Positions 27,556-35,878 of a DNA stretch of 64,000 bases are shown in pieces. The notes beneath the pieces are model-generated. The model had not been told where the DNA came from, did no database searches, and saw only the letters and a program-made list of their open reading frames with translations. The DNA comes from Tabrizicola sp. (GTDB lineage: Bacteria > Pseudomonadota > Alphaproteobacteria > Rhodobacterales > Rhodobacteraceae): positions 1-64,000 of the forward strand of contig NZ_JAUXZE010000009.1 of assembly GCF_030694085.1 (NCBI RefSeq), written 5' to 3'. Made by a program: the position numbers and the translations under genes. How positions within the stretch are numbered: the first letter of the stretch is position 1; each line of letters opens with the position of its first letter.

Positions 27556-28689
27556 ATGTCCGCGCCGCTGGAAGGGGTCCGCGTCATCGAACTGGCGCGG
27601 ATTCTGGCTGGGCCCTGGGCCGGGCAGACACTGGCCGACCTTGGCGCGGACGTGATCAAGGTCGAAGCACCCGAAGGGGATGATACCCGGCGCTGGGGAC
27701 CTCCGTTCATCGAAAGCCAGGGCGAGAGGACTGCCGCCTATTTCCATGCGGCAAACCGGGGAAAGCGGTCGATTGTCTGCGACTTCCGCACCGCGGAAGG
27801 GCAAGAGATCGTGCGTCGGCTGGTGGCGGACGCGGACGTGGTGATCGAGAACTTCAAGGTCGGCGGGCTGGCGAAATACGGTCTGGACTGGGAAAGCCTG
27901 CGCAAGGTGAACCCCCGGCTGGTCTATTGCAGCATCACCGGCTTCGGCCAGGACGGGCCTTATGCGCATCGGGCCGGGTATGACTTCATCATCCAGGGGA
28001 TGTCGGGGTTGATGTCGGTGACGGGTGCGCCCGACGGGCAGCCGCAGAAGGTGGGCGTTGCGGTGACAGATATCTTCACCGGGGTCTATGCCGCCACCGC
28101 GATCCTGGCGGCTCTGGTGCAGCGTGGACGGACGGGTGAGGGCCAGCAGATCGACATGGCCTTGCTGGACGTGGCGACCAGCGTGATGGCGAACCAGGCG
28201 ATGAATTATCTGGTATCGGGGAAGGCTCCGGGTCTGATGGGCAACGCGCATCCGAACCTGGCGCCCTATGCCGTCTTTGACTGCAAGGATGGCTGGCTGA
28301 TCCTGGCCACCGGGAATGACGGGCAGTACCAGCGGCTCTGCAAGCTTCTGGGGCTGGAGGCGATGGCCTCGGACCCGAAGTTCCTGACCAACGCCGACCG
28401 GATCGCCAACCGGGTGGAGATGACAGCACTTCTGACAGCGGCGACACGGACCTGGGCCAAGGCCGACCTGCTGGCCGCCTGCGAGGCTGCGGGGGTTCCG
28501 GCCGGGCCGATCAACAACTTGGCCGAAGTCTTTGCCGACCCGCAGGTCGTCGCGCGAGGGATGCAGATTGCGCCCGAGGGGATGCAGGGTGTGCGCAGCC
28601 CGATGACCTTCTCGGGCGCGGAACTGGCGCTGGACCGGCCTGCACCACGGCTGGGTCAGCATCAGGACGAGGTGCTGCGGGATCAGTAG
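27556..28689 (+). CDS. family III CoA-transferase (CaiB/BaiF)
   Basis: 377 residues. Characteristic start LEGVRVIELARILAGPWAGQTLADLGADVIKVE, then CDFRTAEGQEIVRRL...ADVVIENFKVGG, and the catalytic Asp region GQQIDMALLDVATS (about 200-213). The enzyme moves CoA between carboxylic acids via an aspartyl-CoA intermediate; formyl-, succinyl- or other CoA donors cannot be told apart here. No spacer to dsbA, so probably cotranscribed, though a functional link is not evident. Confidence 0.9.
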   Translation: MSAPLEGVRVIELARILAGPWAGQTLADLGADVIKVEAPEGDDTRRWGPPFIESQGERTAAYFHAANRGKRSIVCDFRTAEGQEIVRRLVADADVVIENFKVGGLAKYGLDWESLRKVNPRLVYCSITGFGQDGPYAHRAGYDFIIQGMSGLMSVTGAPDGQPQKVGVAVTDIFTGVYAATAILAALVQRGRTGEGQQIDMALLDVATSVMANQAMNYLVSGKAPGLMGNAHPNLAPYAVFDCKDGWLILATGNDGQYQRLCKLLGLEAMASDPKFLTNADRIANRVEMTALLTAATRTWAKADLLAACEAAGVPAGPINNLAEVFADPQVVARGMQIAPEGMQGVRSPMTFSGAELALDRPAPRLGQHQDEVLRDQ

Positions 28690-28742
28690 CGCGCACCGGG
28701 GTTCTCAAGACTTCCGGGGCCGATTTCCTTGAAGAAATCAGG

Positions 28743-29735
28743 CTACAGACCCATCCGGTCGAGGTGGGCGTCCAGCGCGGACCAATCGTCGATCTTCAGG
28801 CGGACCACAAGCGTCAACACCTTCGGTCGCCAATGCGCGGGCAGGCGGGCGGCGTCCTTTTCCGTGGTGACCAGCTGCGCCCCCGCGGCAGCAGACTCGG
28901 CCTCCAGACGGCGCAGAAGGGTTTCGGACAGCATCTCGTGGTCCGACAAGGCCTCACCTCGGACCAGTTCGGCGCCCTCTGCCCGCAGAGTGGCGAAGAA
29001 GCGGGAGGGGTCGGCGATGCCTGCAAATGCGAGCATGCGCTCACCTTTCCATTCCATGCCCATCTTCAGCGGCAGCAGCGCTCCGGTCAGACGAGGAACG
29101 GGTATCACCCGGCCCCAGGTCGCGTCGAACATCGCCTGAGCGGATGCATCGCCGATGGTCAGCACCAGGTCAGCGCGGGACAGGCCTGTAGCCACGGGCT
29201 CGCGCAGGGGACCGGCGGGGATGCAACGCGCATTGCCGAAACCCTTCGCGGCATCAACCACGACAAGCGAGACAGACGGTTTGACAGACGGGTTCTGAAA
29301 CCCGTCGTCCATCAGGATCACCTGGGCACCGGCCGCTTCGGCGGCGCGCACCCCTGCGGCGCGGTTGCGGGCAACCCAGACCGGGGCGAAGGCCGACAGG
29401 AGCAGCGGCTCGTCGCCGACCTCTGCGGCAGTGTGGCGGGTTTCGTCGACCCGGAGCGGGCCTTCCAGCCGACCGCCATAGCCCCGGCTGACGACATGGA
29501 CCTTGTGGCCACGCGCCAAGAGACGGTCAATCAGGGCAATGACGGTGGGGGTTTTGCCCGCACCCCCGGCAGCCAGGTTGCCGACGCAGATCACCGGGAC
29601 CTTTGGCCGATAACCCGGCTGGCGCAACCGTCGGGCTGTCGCTGCGGCGTAAAGCCAGCCAAGCGGGGCAAGGATATGCGGCAGAAGCCCGGGACGGTCA
29701 GGCGCACGCCACCAGAAGCGGGGCGCGCGCATCAC
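28743..29735 (-). CDS. lpxK: tetraacyldisaccharide 4'-kinase
   Basis: 330 residues; phosphorylates the 4' position of the lipid A disaccharide. N-terminal membrane-associated helix (LLPHILAPLGWLYAAATARR), Walker A variant VGNLAAGGAGKTPTVIAL, and the DGFQNPSV motif in which the conserved DDGFQ is present as MDDGFQN. The ATG overlaps the waaA-like stop by 4 bp. Part of the DUF4170-waaA-like-lpxK lipid A/LPS unit. Confidence 0.95.
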   Translation of the reverse strand: MMRAPRFWWRAPDRPGLLPHILAPLGWLYAAATARRLRQPGYRPKVPVICVGNLAAGGAGKTPTVIALIDRLLARGHKVHVVSRGYGGRLEGPLRVDETRHTAAEVGDEPLLLSAFAPVWVARNRAAGVRAAEAAGAQVILMDDGFQNPSVKPSVSLVVVDAAKGFGNARCIPAGPLREPVATGLSRADLVLTIGDASAQAMFDATWGRVIPVPRLTGALLPLKMGMEWKGERMLAFAGIADPSRFFATLRAEGAELVRGEALSDHEMLSETLLRRLEAESAAAGAQLVTTEKDAARLPAHWRPKVLTLVVRLKIDDWSALDAHLDRMGL

Positions 29736-30925
29736 TCGTCCCCGTCCATGATGGCGCGAACACGCTTCAGGATGGTCTCGGTCACCTCGGCACCCTCGCT
29801 TGCCACAGCCCAGGCCGCCTGCGCCAGTCGGGCGGCCCGGTCAGGCGCAAGCAGATCGCCAAGGGCGTCGCCAAGATCGGTCGCCGAGGCCACGGCCCGC
29901 GTCGCCCGCGCCGCACCAAGGCGGCCAAAGATCGGTCCCGACGGACCCGTGCGCGGCCCGTGCAGGATGGCGGAACCCAGGGCTGCGGCCTCCATCGGGT
30001 CACGGGTCGGGCCCTTGCCCATCAGGCTGCCGCCCAGGAAGCAGACTGGAGCAAGCCGATACCACAAACCGTATTCCGTCGGATTATCAACGATGAAGAC
30101 CTCGATGTCGGCCTCGGGCTCCTCCTCCAGCGCGCGTTGAGCGACGACACAACCTTCGGCCTCAAGCTGCTGGCTGAGAGGGGCGGCACGGGTCGGGTCC
30201 TCGGGCATCAGGATCATCAGCAGTCGGTGCGAATGTTGCAGCGCCATGCGATGCGCCTGCAGGACCGCCGCCTCTTCGGCCTCGATCACGCCAGCGGCGA
30301 ACCAGACCGGCCTGGCGGCAAGCAGCTTCGCCAAGGCAGATCGTTCGGACTCTGGCGCTGGCAGGGCGACGCTGTCCTCTTCCATCCGGCCGGTGACGGC
30401 CACCGCCGAGAGCACGGCACCACCTTTGCGGAACGCCCGCGCCGCCGCCTCGTCGACCGCCATGATCAGCCGGAACCGCGCCAGCGCCGAGCGCATCAGG
30501 CCAGGATACCAGCCGTCGCGTTCGCGCAGGAAGACCGGGGCGCGGCCGTTCACCACCAGCATCGGGATCTTGCGCTCGGAGGCTTCATACATCACTGCCG
30601 GACGCAACTGGCCGCCTGCAAACAGCGCAATCTCGGGCCGCCAGTGATCAAGGAAGGACCGTGCTTCGGTCGGATTGTCGGGCGGCGGCGGCTGGACCAC
30701 AACGCCGGAATGTACCGGAACATCGCGGTGAACAGTCAGCAGAACCGGAACGCCGTCCTCCTCGACCAACCTCCGCGCAAGCGCCTGCATCGGGCCGATC
30801 GACCCATCATCCGGCGCATGCAGCCAGACCAACCGCCCCGCAGGACGCGGTGGACGGACCTGCCTCTCGGCCTGCTCGCGCCGCTGGCCAAGGTTGTAAA
30901 GCGTCAGTCCCAACGAGGATGACAT
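29732..30925 (-). CDS. WaaA (KdtA)-like glycosyltransferase with divergent active site
   Basis: 397 residues, GT30-like: an N-terminal domain, then the donor-binding FLGGSLMGKGPTRDPMEAAALGSAILHGP, clearly homologous to the E. coli WaaA block around GGSL...NPLEAAA. Several residues central to WaaA are altered: the HSVSVGE motif with its catalytic Glu reads HAPDDGS (Ser42), ETELWPN reads GGQLRPA, NARLS reads NGRAP, THEGEE reads VIEAEE, and the N-terminal membrane anchor is missing. It may transfer a different sugar, or be a partner of a genuine Kdo transferase elsewhere. Start at 30925; coupled to lpxK. Confidence 0.8.
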   Translation of the reverse strand: MSSSLGLTLYNLGQRREQAERQVRPPRPAGRLVWLHAPDDGSIGPMQALARRLVEEDGVPVLLTVHRDVPVHSGVVVQPPPPDNPTEARSFLDHWRPEIALFAGGQLRPAVMYEASERKIPMLVVNGRAPVFLRERDGWYPGLMRSALARFRLIMAVDEAAARAFRKGGAVLSAVAVTGRMEEDSVALPAPESERSALAKLLAARPVWFAAGVIEAEEAAVLQAHRMALQHSHRLLMILMPEDPTRAAPLSQQLEAEGCVVAQRALEEEPEADIEVFIVDNPTEYGLWYRLAPVCFLGGSLMGKGPTRDPMEAAALGSAILHGPRTGPSGPIFGRLGAARATRAVASATDLGDALGDLLAPDRAARLAQAAWAVASEGAEVTETILKRVRAIMDGDE

Positions 30926-30929
30926 CGGT

Positions 30930-31175
30930 TCAGTCGCCCAGCTCCTCGGTCGCCGAGCCGGGCTTCGCCTCGTCGCGCAACCGGTGGATATGCGCGATGA
31001 AGTAACGCATGTGGGCGTCGTCCACGGTGCGCTGCGCCTCGGCCTTCCAGGCGGAAAAGGCGGCCTCATAGTTCGGGAACATCCCGACGATGTGGATCTT
31101 GCCCACATCGCGGAAGACGTTGGTCTGGGGGTCCACCAGCTCGCCACCGAAGACGAGATGCAGGCGCTGGGTCAT
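30930..31175 (-). CDS. DUF4170 family protein
   Basis: 81 residues: MTQRLHLVFGGELVDPQTN, then a predicted beta-alpha-beta unit (GKIHIVGMFPNYEAAFSAWKAEAQRTVDDAHMRYFIAHIHRL). This is the DUF4170 family, found next to waaA/lpxK in alphaproteobacteria, with no known function. Start at 31175; a longer in-frame reading to 31274 adds residues unlike the family. It is 4 bp upstream of the waaA-like gene and surely cotranscribed. Confidence 0.88.
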   Translation of the reverse strand: MTQRLHLVFGGELVDPQTNVFRDVGKIHIVGMFPNYEAAFSAWKAEAQRTVDDAHMRYFIAHIHRLRDEAKPGSATEELGD

Positions 31176-31338
31176 TGGTCGGCTCCGTATGATGGGATCG
31201 CGCGCGACCCTATCCGCTTCGCCTGTCAGGGGGAAGATGCGGGCCGTTTCGCGGACTGGGGTCTTGCGTTGCAAGGCCTGAAGGGCAACATTATGCCCGG
31301 ACGCGACATGCGCCCAGATTTGAAAGAGGGGGTTTTAC

Positions 31339-32220
31339 GTGGACATCCAGGATCTTATCGGCTGGCCGCTGGTCTATATCTTTATCGCGCTATTCATCAT
31401 CATCTCGATCTTCCTGGGGGTCCGCATCGTTCCCCAGTCGGAAAAGCACGTTGTGGAACGCTTTGGCCGTCTGCGGTCGGTGCTTGGGCCGGGGATCAAC
31501 TTCCTGGTGCCATTTCTGGACCGGATCGCCCATAAGGTCAGCGTTCTGGAACGCCAGCTGCCCACCGCCAGCCAGGACGCCATCACCGCCGACAACGTGC
31601 TGGTGAAGGTTGAAACCTCAGTCTTCTACCGCGTGACCGAGCCCGAAAAGACCGTCTACCGCATCCGGGACGTCGACGGCGCCATCGCGACGACGGTAGC
31701 CGGGATCGTCCGGTCCGAGATCGGCAAGCTGGAACTTGACCAGGTCCAGTCGAACCGCGCCCAGCTGATCGAGCGGGTCCGCGAGCAGGTCACGGCGATG
31801 GTCGACGACTGGGGGGTAGAGGTGACCCGTGCCGAAATCCTGGACGTGAACCTGGACGAACAGACGCGCGCCGCCATGCTGCAGCAGTTGAACGCCGAAC
31901 GGGCGCGGCGGGCGCAGGTCATGGAGGCCGAAGGCAAGAAGCGGTCGGTCGAACTTGGTGCGGACGCCGATCTCTATGCCGCCGAACAGGCCGCAAAGGC
32001 GCGCCGGGTGACCGCCGACGCCGAGGCGTATGCGACCGGTGTCATCGCCGTTGCGATCAAGGAAAACGGCCTGGAGGCCGCGCAGTTCCAGGTCGCATTG
32101 AAGCAGGTCGAGGCGATGCAGGCCATCGCGGTCGGTCAGGGCAAACAGACCATCCTCATCCCAGCCAACGCTCTGGAGGCGTTCGGGGATGCGTTCAAGA
32201 TGCTGAAAGGACGGAGCTGA
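31339..32220 (+). CDS. SPFH/band 7 membrane protein (QmcA/stomatin-like)
   Basis: 293 residues. One N-terminal membrane helix (VYIFIALFIIISIFLGVRIV), the SPFH domain starting PQSEKHVVERFGRLRSVLGPGINF, and a long Ala/Glu-rich coiled coil (about 180-250). Such proteins form large cage-like oligomers that organise membrane quality control. Translation starts at GTG (31339). The next gene, 1 nt away, encodes an NfeD partner, the standard SPFH-NfeD pair. Confidence 0.93.
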   Translation: MDIQDLIGWPLVYIFIALFIIISIFLGVRIVPQSEKHVVERFGRLRSVLGPGINFLVPFLDRIAHKVSVLERQLPTASQDAITADNVLVKVETSVFYRVTEPEKTVYRIRDVDGAIATTVAGIVRSEIGKLELDQVQSNRAQLIERVREQVTAMVDDWGVEVTRAEILDVNLDEQTRAAMLQQLNAERARRAQVMEAEGKKRSVELGADADLYAAEQAAKARRVTADAEAYATGVIAVAIKENGLEAAQFQVALKQVEAMQAIAVGQGKQTILIPANALEAFGDAFKMLKGRS

Positions 32221-32221
32221 G

Positions 32222-32503
32222 ATGCTGACCTCGCTCGTCGGAACCTGGTGGGCCTGGGTCGTCCTGGGCTTCGCCCTGGGCGTGCTGGAGATCCTGGCTC
32301 CGGGCTACATCTTCCTTGGTTTCGCCATCGGGGCGATCGTCACCGGCGCGCTGGTCGGGTTTGGCATCACCGCCGGGGTGCCGGCGTTGATCCTGATCTT
32401 TGCGGTCGTGTCGGTGATCGCCTGGCTGGTGCTGCGCCGGGTCGTGGGCGTGCGCGAGGGTCAGGTGAAGCTGTGGGACCGCGACATCAACGACAACCCC
32501 TGA
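32222..32503 (+). CDS. short NfeD family protein
   Basis: 93 residues: two to three membrane segments (WWAWVVLGFALGVLEILAPGYIFLGFAIGAIVTGAL, GVPALILIFAVVSVIAWLVLRRVVG) and a truncated C terminus (REGQVKLWDRDINDNP) where longer relatives carry an OB fold. Partner of the SPFH protein just upstream. Begins 1 nt after the SPFH stop. Confidence 0.9.
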   Translation: MLTSLVGTWWAWVVLGFALGVLEILAPGYIFLGFAIGAIVTGALVGFGITAGVPALILIFAVVSVIAWLVLRRVVGVREGQVKLWDRDINDNP

Positions 32504-32510
32504 CCGGGCC

Positions 32511-32960
32511 GTGACCGAGTTCACCGGGGCCAAGGCGGCACTGTTCTGTGGGGCCTCGGTGCTGGTCTACCTGCGCGACAAGAAACCGGGCCTGCGCTGG
32601 CCCGGCCTTTGGGACCTGCCGGGCGGCGGGCGCGAGGGGGCCGAGGGACCGGAGGACTGTCTCTTGCGCGAGCTTTGGGAGGAGTTCGGGCTGCGGCTTT
32701 CGGAGGACCGGCTGGTATGGCGCCGCGTGTTCCCATCGATGTTCGAGACAGGGCGGACATCGGTCTTCTTCGGGGGGCGGCTGTCGCGGGATGAAGTCGC
32801 CTCGGTCTGCTTCGGAGACGAGGGGCAAGGCTGGGAGCTGATGCCTGTCAAGGGGTTCCTGGCTCATCCGCTGGGGGTCCCGGAAATGCAGCGGCGAGCG
32901 GGGATCGTGTGGGAAGAACTGCAGGGTGTCCACGGTGGACAATCGAGTATACCCGAATGA
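32511..32960 (+). CDS. NUDIX hydrolase
   Basis: 149 residues with a complete NUDIX box (G-x5-E-x7-REL-x-EE-x-G: GGGREGAEGPEDCLLRELWEEFGL, about 37-60). Substrate unknown; the short, compact form fits NTP or ADP-ribose type pyrophosphohydrolases. Starts at GTG (32511), 7 nt after the NfeD stop, so it may share the SPFH-NfeD transcript. The last eight codons contain a 16-bp palindromic motif also found after mtaB. Confidence 0.87.
   Translation: MTEFTGAKAALFCGASVLVYLRDKKPGLRWPGLWDLPGGGREGAEGPEDCLLRELWEEFGLRLSEDRLVWRRVFPSMFETGRTSVFFGGRLSRDEVASVCFGDEGQGWELMPVKGFLAHPLGVPEMQRRAGIVWEELQGVHGGQSSIPE
32927..32942 (+). repeat. 16-bp motif TGTCCACGGTGGACAA in the NUDIX gene 3' end
   Basis: Identical to the motif 2 nt after mtaB (14470-14485, minus) and in the same orientation relative to its gene. 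Here it is inside the reading frame, encoding the residues VHGGQ near the C terminus. Confidence 0.8.
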
Positions 32961-32983
32961 TTTCAATATCTTGGTCGCGGGCG

Positions 32984-32998
32984 TTAACCGTTTCTTAA
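32984..32998. promoter_or_regulatory. CtrA-like box TTAA-N7-TTAA
   Basis: TTAACC at 32984-32989 and TTAAG at 32995-32999, an exact TTAA-N7-TTAA with the CC that CtrA prefers. It lies between convergent genes (NUDIX and LacI), where no promoter is expected, so it may be a chance match or belong to an unseen RNA. Confidence 0.3.
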
Positions 32999-33041
32999 GA
33001 TCTGGATCTGACGCCACCCACGCTGCTGCGTGCCCTTTGTC

Positions 33042-33059
33042 GGTGCGCTGTTGCGCACC
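33042..33059 (-). terminator. hairpin directly after the LacI-type gene
   Basis: Perfect stem GGTGCGC / GCGCACC with loop TGTT (as plus strand), abutting the stop codon at 33060. No T-run follows. The flank GTAGGGTG on the minus strand resembles the edge of palindromes A1 and A2. Confidence 0.45.
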
Positions 33060-34079
33060 CTACGCGCGGCGGATCGTGTCGCCGGGTTGAAGCGTAGGGA
33101 ACAGCTCTTCGACCTGCGATGCCTCTGGCGCTTCGGCAATGATCCGGGCGGCCTTCTTGCCGATCTCAAGCCGACAGGCATCCATCGTGGCCAGCTTGCG
33201 GGGCAGGCCGTCCAGCAGTTCCACCCCGTTGAACCCGGCAAGGCCGATCCTGCCCGGGACGTCAATGCCCTGGGCAAGACAGTAAAGCAGACCCCCTGCC
33301 CCAATCATGTCGTTGGAATAATAAAGAAAATCGACGTCCGGCGTCCGGTTCAGAACGGCTGCGGTCATCTCGCGGCCTTTCAGGAGGGCAGAGCCACCAG
33401 AATAGTATTCGCGGTCGACCAGCGACAGGCCTGCCTTGGCCAGCGCCTCTTCGAAGCCTTCCAGGCGCTTCTTGGCCCGGAAGTCGTTCGGCATCTGGGT
33501 GCCCAGGAACGCGATCTTGCGGTAGCCGGCGGCAATGATTTCTTCGGCCATCTGACGCCCGGCGCGGCGGTGCGAGATGCCGACGGCGTGGTTGATCGGG
33601 TCGCCGTCGATGTCCATGATCTCGACGATCGGGATTCCGGCTCGGGCCAGCATGGCGCGCGAGGCGGCAGAATGTTCCAGACCCGCGATGATCATCCCCG
33701 AGGGGCGCCAGGACAGCATCTCGTAGATGACCGATTCCTCGCGGTCGGGCAGATAGTTGGTCACGCCGACAACAGGTTGCAGTCCGGTGCCGTCCAGCAC
33801 TTCGGAAATGCCGGTCATCACTTCGGGGAAGACCATGTTGGAAAGCGAGGGAATCACCACGCCGACAAGGTTGACCCTTTGGCTGGCCAGCGCCCCGGCG
33901 ATCTTGTTCGGAACATAGCCAAGGGCACGCGCGGCCTCGAGCACCTTTTCCCGCGTGGGGGCCGAGACATCGCCGCGGTTGCGCAGGACCCGGCTGACCG
34001 TCATCTCGGAGACGCCAGACGCCTCGGACACATCGCGAAGAGTAAGGGTGTGGCGCGGGTCGGGGGTCGGCTTGGTCAA
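33060..34079 (-). CDS. LacI family transcriptional regulator (GntR/gluconate-type)
   Basis: About 339 residues: LacI helix-turn-helix TLRDVSEASGVSEMTVSRVLRNRGDVS with hinge helix region NKIAGALASQ, then the periplasmic-binding-like sensor domain (VGVVIPSLSNMVFPEVM...GIDVPGRIGLAGFNGVE). The GntR-like operator upstream and the sequence type suggest a gluconate or ketogluconate sensor; no target gene lies in the window. Start is uncertain: I choose TTG at 34079, behind GGATC, because a reading from the ATG at 34178 would place the presumed promoter and operators inside the coding region. Confidence 0.85.
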   Translation of the reverse strand: MTKPTPDPRHTLTLRDVSEASGVSEMTVSRVLRNRGDVSAPTREKVLEAARALGYVPNKIAGALASQRVNLVGVVIPSLSNMVFPEVMTGISEVLDGTGLQPVVGVTNYLPDREESVIYEMLSWRPSGMIIAGLEHSAASRAMLARAGIPIVEIMDIDGDPINHAVGISHRRAGRQMAEEIIAAGYRKIAFLGTQMPNDFRAKKRLEGFEEALAKAGLSLVDREYYSGGSALLKGREMTAAVLNRTPDVDFLYYSNDMIGAGGLLYCLAQGIDVPGRIGLAGFNGVELLDGLPRKLATMDACRLEIGKKAARIIAEAPEASQVEELFPTLQPGDTIRRA

Positions 34080-34109
34080 GGCGCTGATCCGATTGTGGGC
34101 GGTATCCCT

Positions 34110-34171
34110 TGTTAGCGCCAAAGAGAAGGCTTGTCCAAGGTGGTTTCGTCTGCTACTGTTACCGCTAACAG
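34110..34171 (-). promoter_or_regulatory. presumed autoregulated promoter and operators of the LacI-type gene
   Basis: O1 at 34156-34171, CTGTTAGCGGTAACAG on the minus strand, is a 16-bp near-palindrome resembling the E. coli GntR site. A second, degenerate site GGCGCTAACA lies at 34110-34119. Between them TTGGAC (34138-34133), 17 bp, CTAACA (34115-34110) could be the promoter, so both sites overlap or flank it. Confidence 0.55.
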
Positions 34172-34320
34172 CCATCATGTGCTGGCCATATCTGCCGCGT
34201 CCTGCAAGCTCTCAAACTGGACACGACGGACCAAAGGGGGGGTAGTGGGCCAAAACTTGCCTCCCCTTTTCATTTCCGACAGTTGAATTGTGGTGCGTTT
34301 CGTCGCATGACGTCATCCGT

Positions 34321-34396
34321 GGCCCCGTAGCTCAGGGGATAGAGCGGCCGCCTCCTAAGCGGCAGGTCGATGGTTCGAATCCATCCGGGGTCACCA
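34321..34396 (+). tRNA. tRNA-Arg (anticodon CCT)
   Basis: 76 nt with encoded CCA. Acceptor GGCCCCG / CGGGGTC (one G-U); D arm GTAGCTCAGGGGATAGAGC; anticodon stem GCCGC/GCGGC around CTCCTAA with anticodon CCT; T arm GGTTCGAATCC. Reads AGG, a rare codon here. Confidence 0.97.
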
Positions 34397-34463
34397 TCGT
34401 GACGCTTCCTTCCCTAAAATCAGTCGGATAGGCTTTGCCACGGGTTTTCCGGGGGGCGGGTGG

Positions 34464-35816
34464 ATGCGGCGGATTGCGGTTCTGGACATCGGCAAGACCA
34501 ATGCCAAGGTGCTGGTCGTCGACCTTGCAACGGGGGCCGAGGAGGTGCTGGCGCGGACCCCGAATGTGGTGCGGCGCGATGGGCTTTATCCGCATCACGA
34601 CATGGACATGCTGTGGGCCTTTGCGCTGGACGGGCTTGGGCTTGCCGCAGCGCGGGGGGTCGATGCGGTATCGATCACGACGCATGGGGCGGCCTGTGTG
34701 CTGTTGGACGAGGCGGGCGCGCTTGCGCTGCCGATGCTGGATTATGAGCATGACGGGCCGGATGAGCTTGGCGCCGAGTATGAGGCGGTGCGCCCGGGGT
34801 TTGCCGAGACGGGGTCGCCGCGTTTGCCTTTGGGCCTGAACGTCGGCGCGCAGGTCTTCTGGCAGGCCCGCGCCTTTCCCGACGCCTTTGCGCGGGTCAG
34901 GCATGTGCTGATGCTGGCGCAATACTGGTCGTTCCGGCTGTCGGGCGTGACCGCAAGCGAGGCGACGTCGCTGGGCTGTCACACCGATCTGTGGAACCCG
35001 TGGCAGGGGCGGTTTTCGTCGCTGGTGTCGCGGATGGGGTGGGCGGGATTGTTCCCCCAGGTTCGGAAGGCGGCGGATGTGCTGGGGCCGGTGTTGCCTT
35101 CGGTGGCCGAGGCGACGGGGTTGCCTGTGGGGACGCCGGTGCTGTGCGGCATCCATGATTCCAACGCGTCCTTGGTGCCGCATCTGGCGGAGGCTCCGTG
35201 TGGGGTCCTGTCGACCGGGACCTGGATGATCGTGATGGCTTTGGGTGGTCGTGCGGTGACGCTGGACGCAGCCCGCGATGTACTGGTGAACGTGAATGCG
35301 CTGGGGCAGCCGGTGCCTACGGCGCGGTTCATGGGCGGGCGCGAGATGGACGAGATCATGGGGGGGCGGATCGTCGAGCCTTCGCCGGATGATCTTGCGG
35401 CGGTGCTGGCGGGGCGGGTGATGGCGATGCCGTCGTTGCATCCCGACACCGGGCCGTATCCGGGCAAGCGGTTCGGCTGGATCGGTGGCGAGCCGGAGGG
35501 GGGCGCGCGGATGGCGGCGGCGTCGTTCTATGCGGCGCTGATGGGGGCGGAATGTCTTGATCTGGCCGGGGCCGAGGGGCCGGTGATCGTGGAGGGGGCG
35601 TTTGGCGGAAACGCGGCCTTCCTGCGGATGCTGGCGACGGCGACGGGGCGGGTCGTGCGCGGCTCGGGCCAGGGGGCCGGGACGGGGCTGGGGGCGGCGC
35701 TGCTGGCGGGGGCGCTCACGGCGAAGGCGGCCTCGGCGGTGGAGGTATTGCCGGAGAGCGATGCGTTGTGGACCGGATATGTGAGTGCGTGGCGGGAGGC
35801 GGTTGCTCTGCGGTAG
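34464..35816 (+). CDS. rhaK: L-rhamnulose kinase-like FGGY kinase (RhaK)
   Basis: 450 residues, FGGY carbohydrate kinase fold: N-terminal phosphate loop VLDIGKTNAKVLVVDL, ITTHGAACVLLD, LCGIHDSNASLVPHL in the middle and the adenosine region VEGAFGGNAAFLRMLATATG...GTGLGAALLAG. It fits the RhaK group of Rhizobium leguminosarum rather than enterobacterial RhaB. There the kinase is required both for catabolism and for activity of the RhaSTPQ importer. It is transcribed towards the rhaM end of the importer operon, just after tRNA-Arg, and an inverted repeat separates the two convergent stops. Confidence 0.9.
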   Translation: MRRIAVLDIGKTNAKVLVVDLATGAEEVLARTPNVVRRDGLYPHHDMDMLWAFALDGLGLAAARGVDAVSITTHGAACVLLDEAGALALPMLDYEHDGPDELGAEYEAVRPGFAETGSPRLPLGLNVGAQVFWQARAFPDAFARVRHVLMLAQYWSFRLSGVTASEATSLGCHTDLWNPWQGRFSSLVSRMGWAGLFPQVRKAADVLGPVLPSVAEATGLPVGTPVLCGIHDSNASLVPHLAEAPCGVLSTGTWMIVMALGGRAVTLDAARDVLVNVNALGQPVPTARFMGGREMDEIMGGRIVEPSPDDLAAVLAGRVMAMPSLHPDTGPYPGKRFGWIGGEPEGGARMAAASFYAALMGAECLDLAGAEGPVIVEGAFGGNAAFLRMLATATGRVVRGSGQGAGTGLGAALLAGALTAKAASAVEVLPESDALWTGYVSAWREAVALR

Positions 35817-35818
35817 GC

Positions 35819-35878
35819 TCCTCGTGCGCCTTCGGCTTCTCGTCGCAAGCGAGGAGAAGCGAAGCGCACGACGAGCGG
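35819..35878. terminator. large imperfect inverted repeat between convergent rhaK and rhaM
   Basis: The arms CTCGTGCGC..TTCGGCTTCTCGT and ACGAGAAGC..-like partner (GAGGAGAAGCGAAGCGCAC, GACGAG) can pair over most of 60 bp, filling the whole gap between the two stop codons. No T-run on either side, so termination would rest on the stem alone. Confidence 0.55.

Noticed and set aside
26791..28662. 623-codon open frame antisense to dsbA and the CoA-transferase
   Set aside because: It is the mirror frame of two well-supported genes with strong third-position GC; its translation is His/Arg/Gln-rich with no domain.
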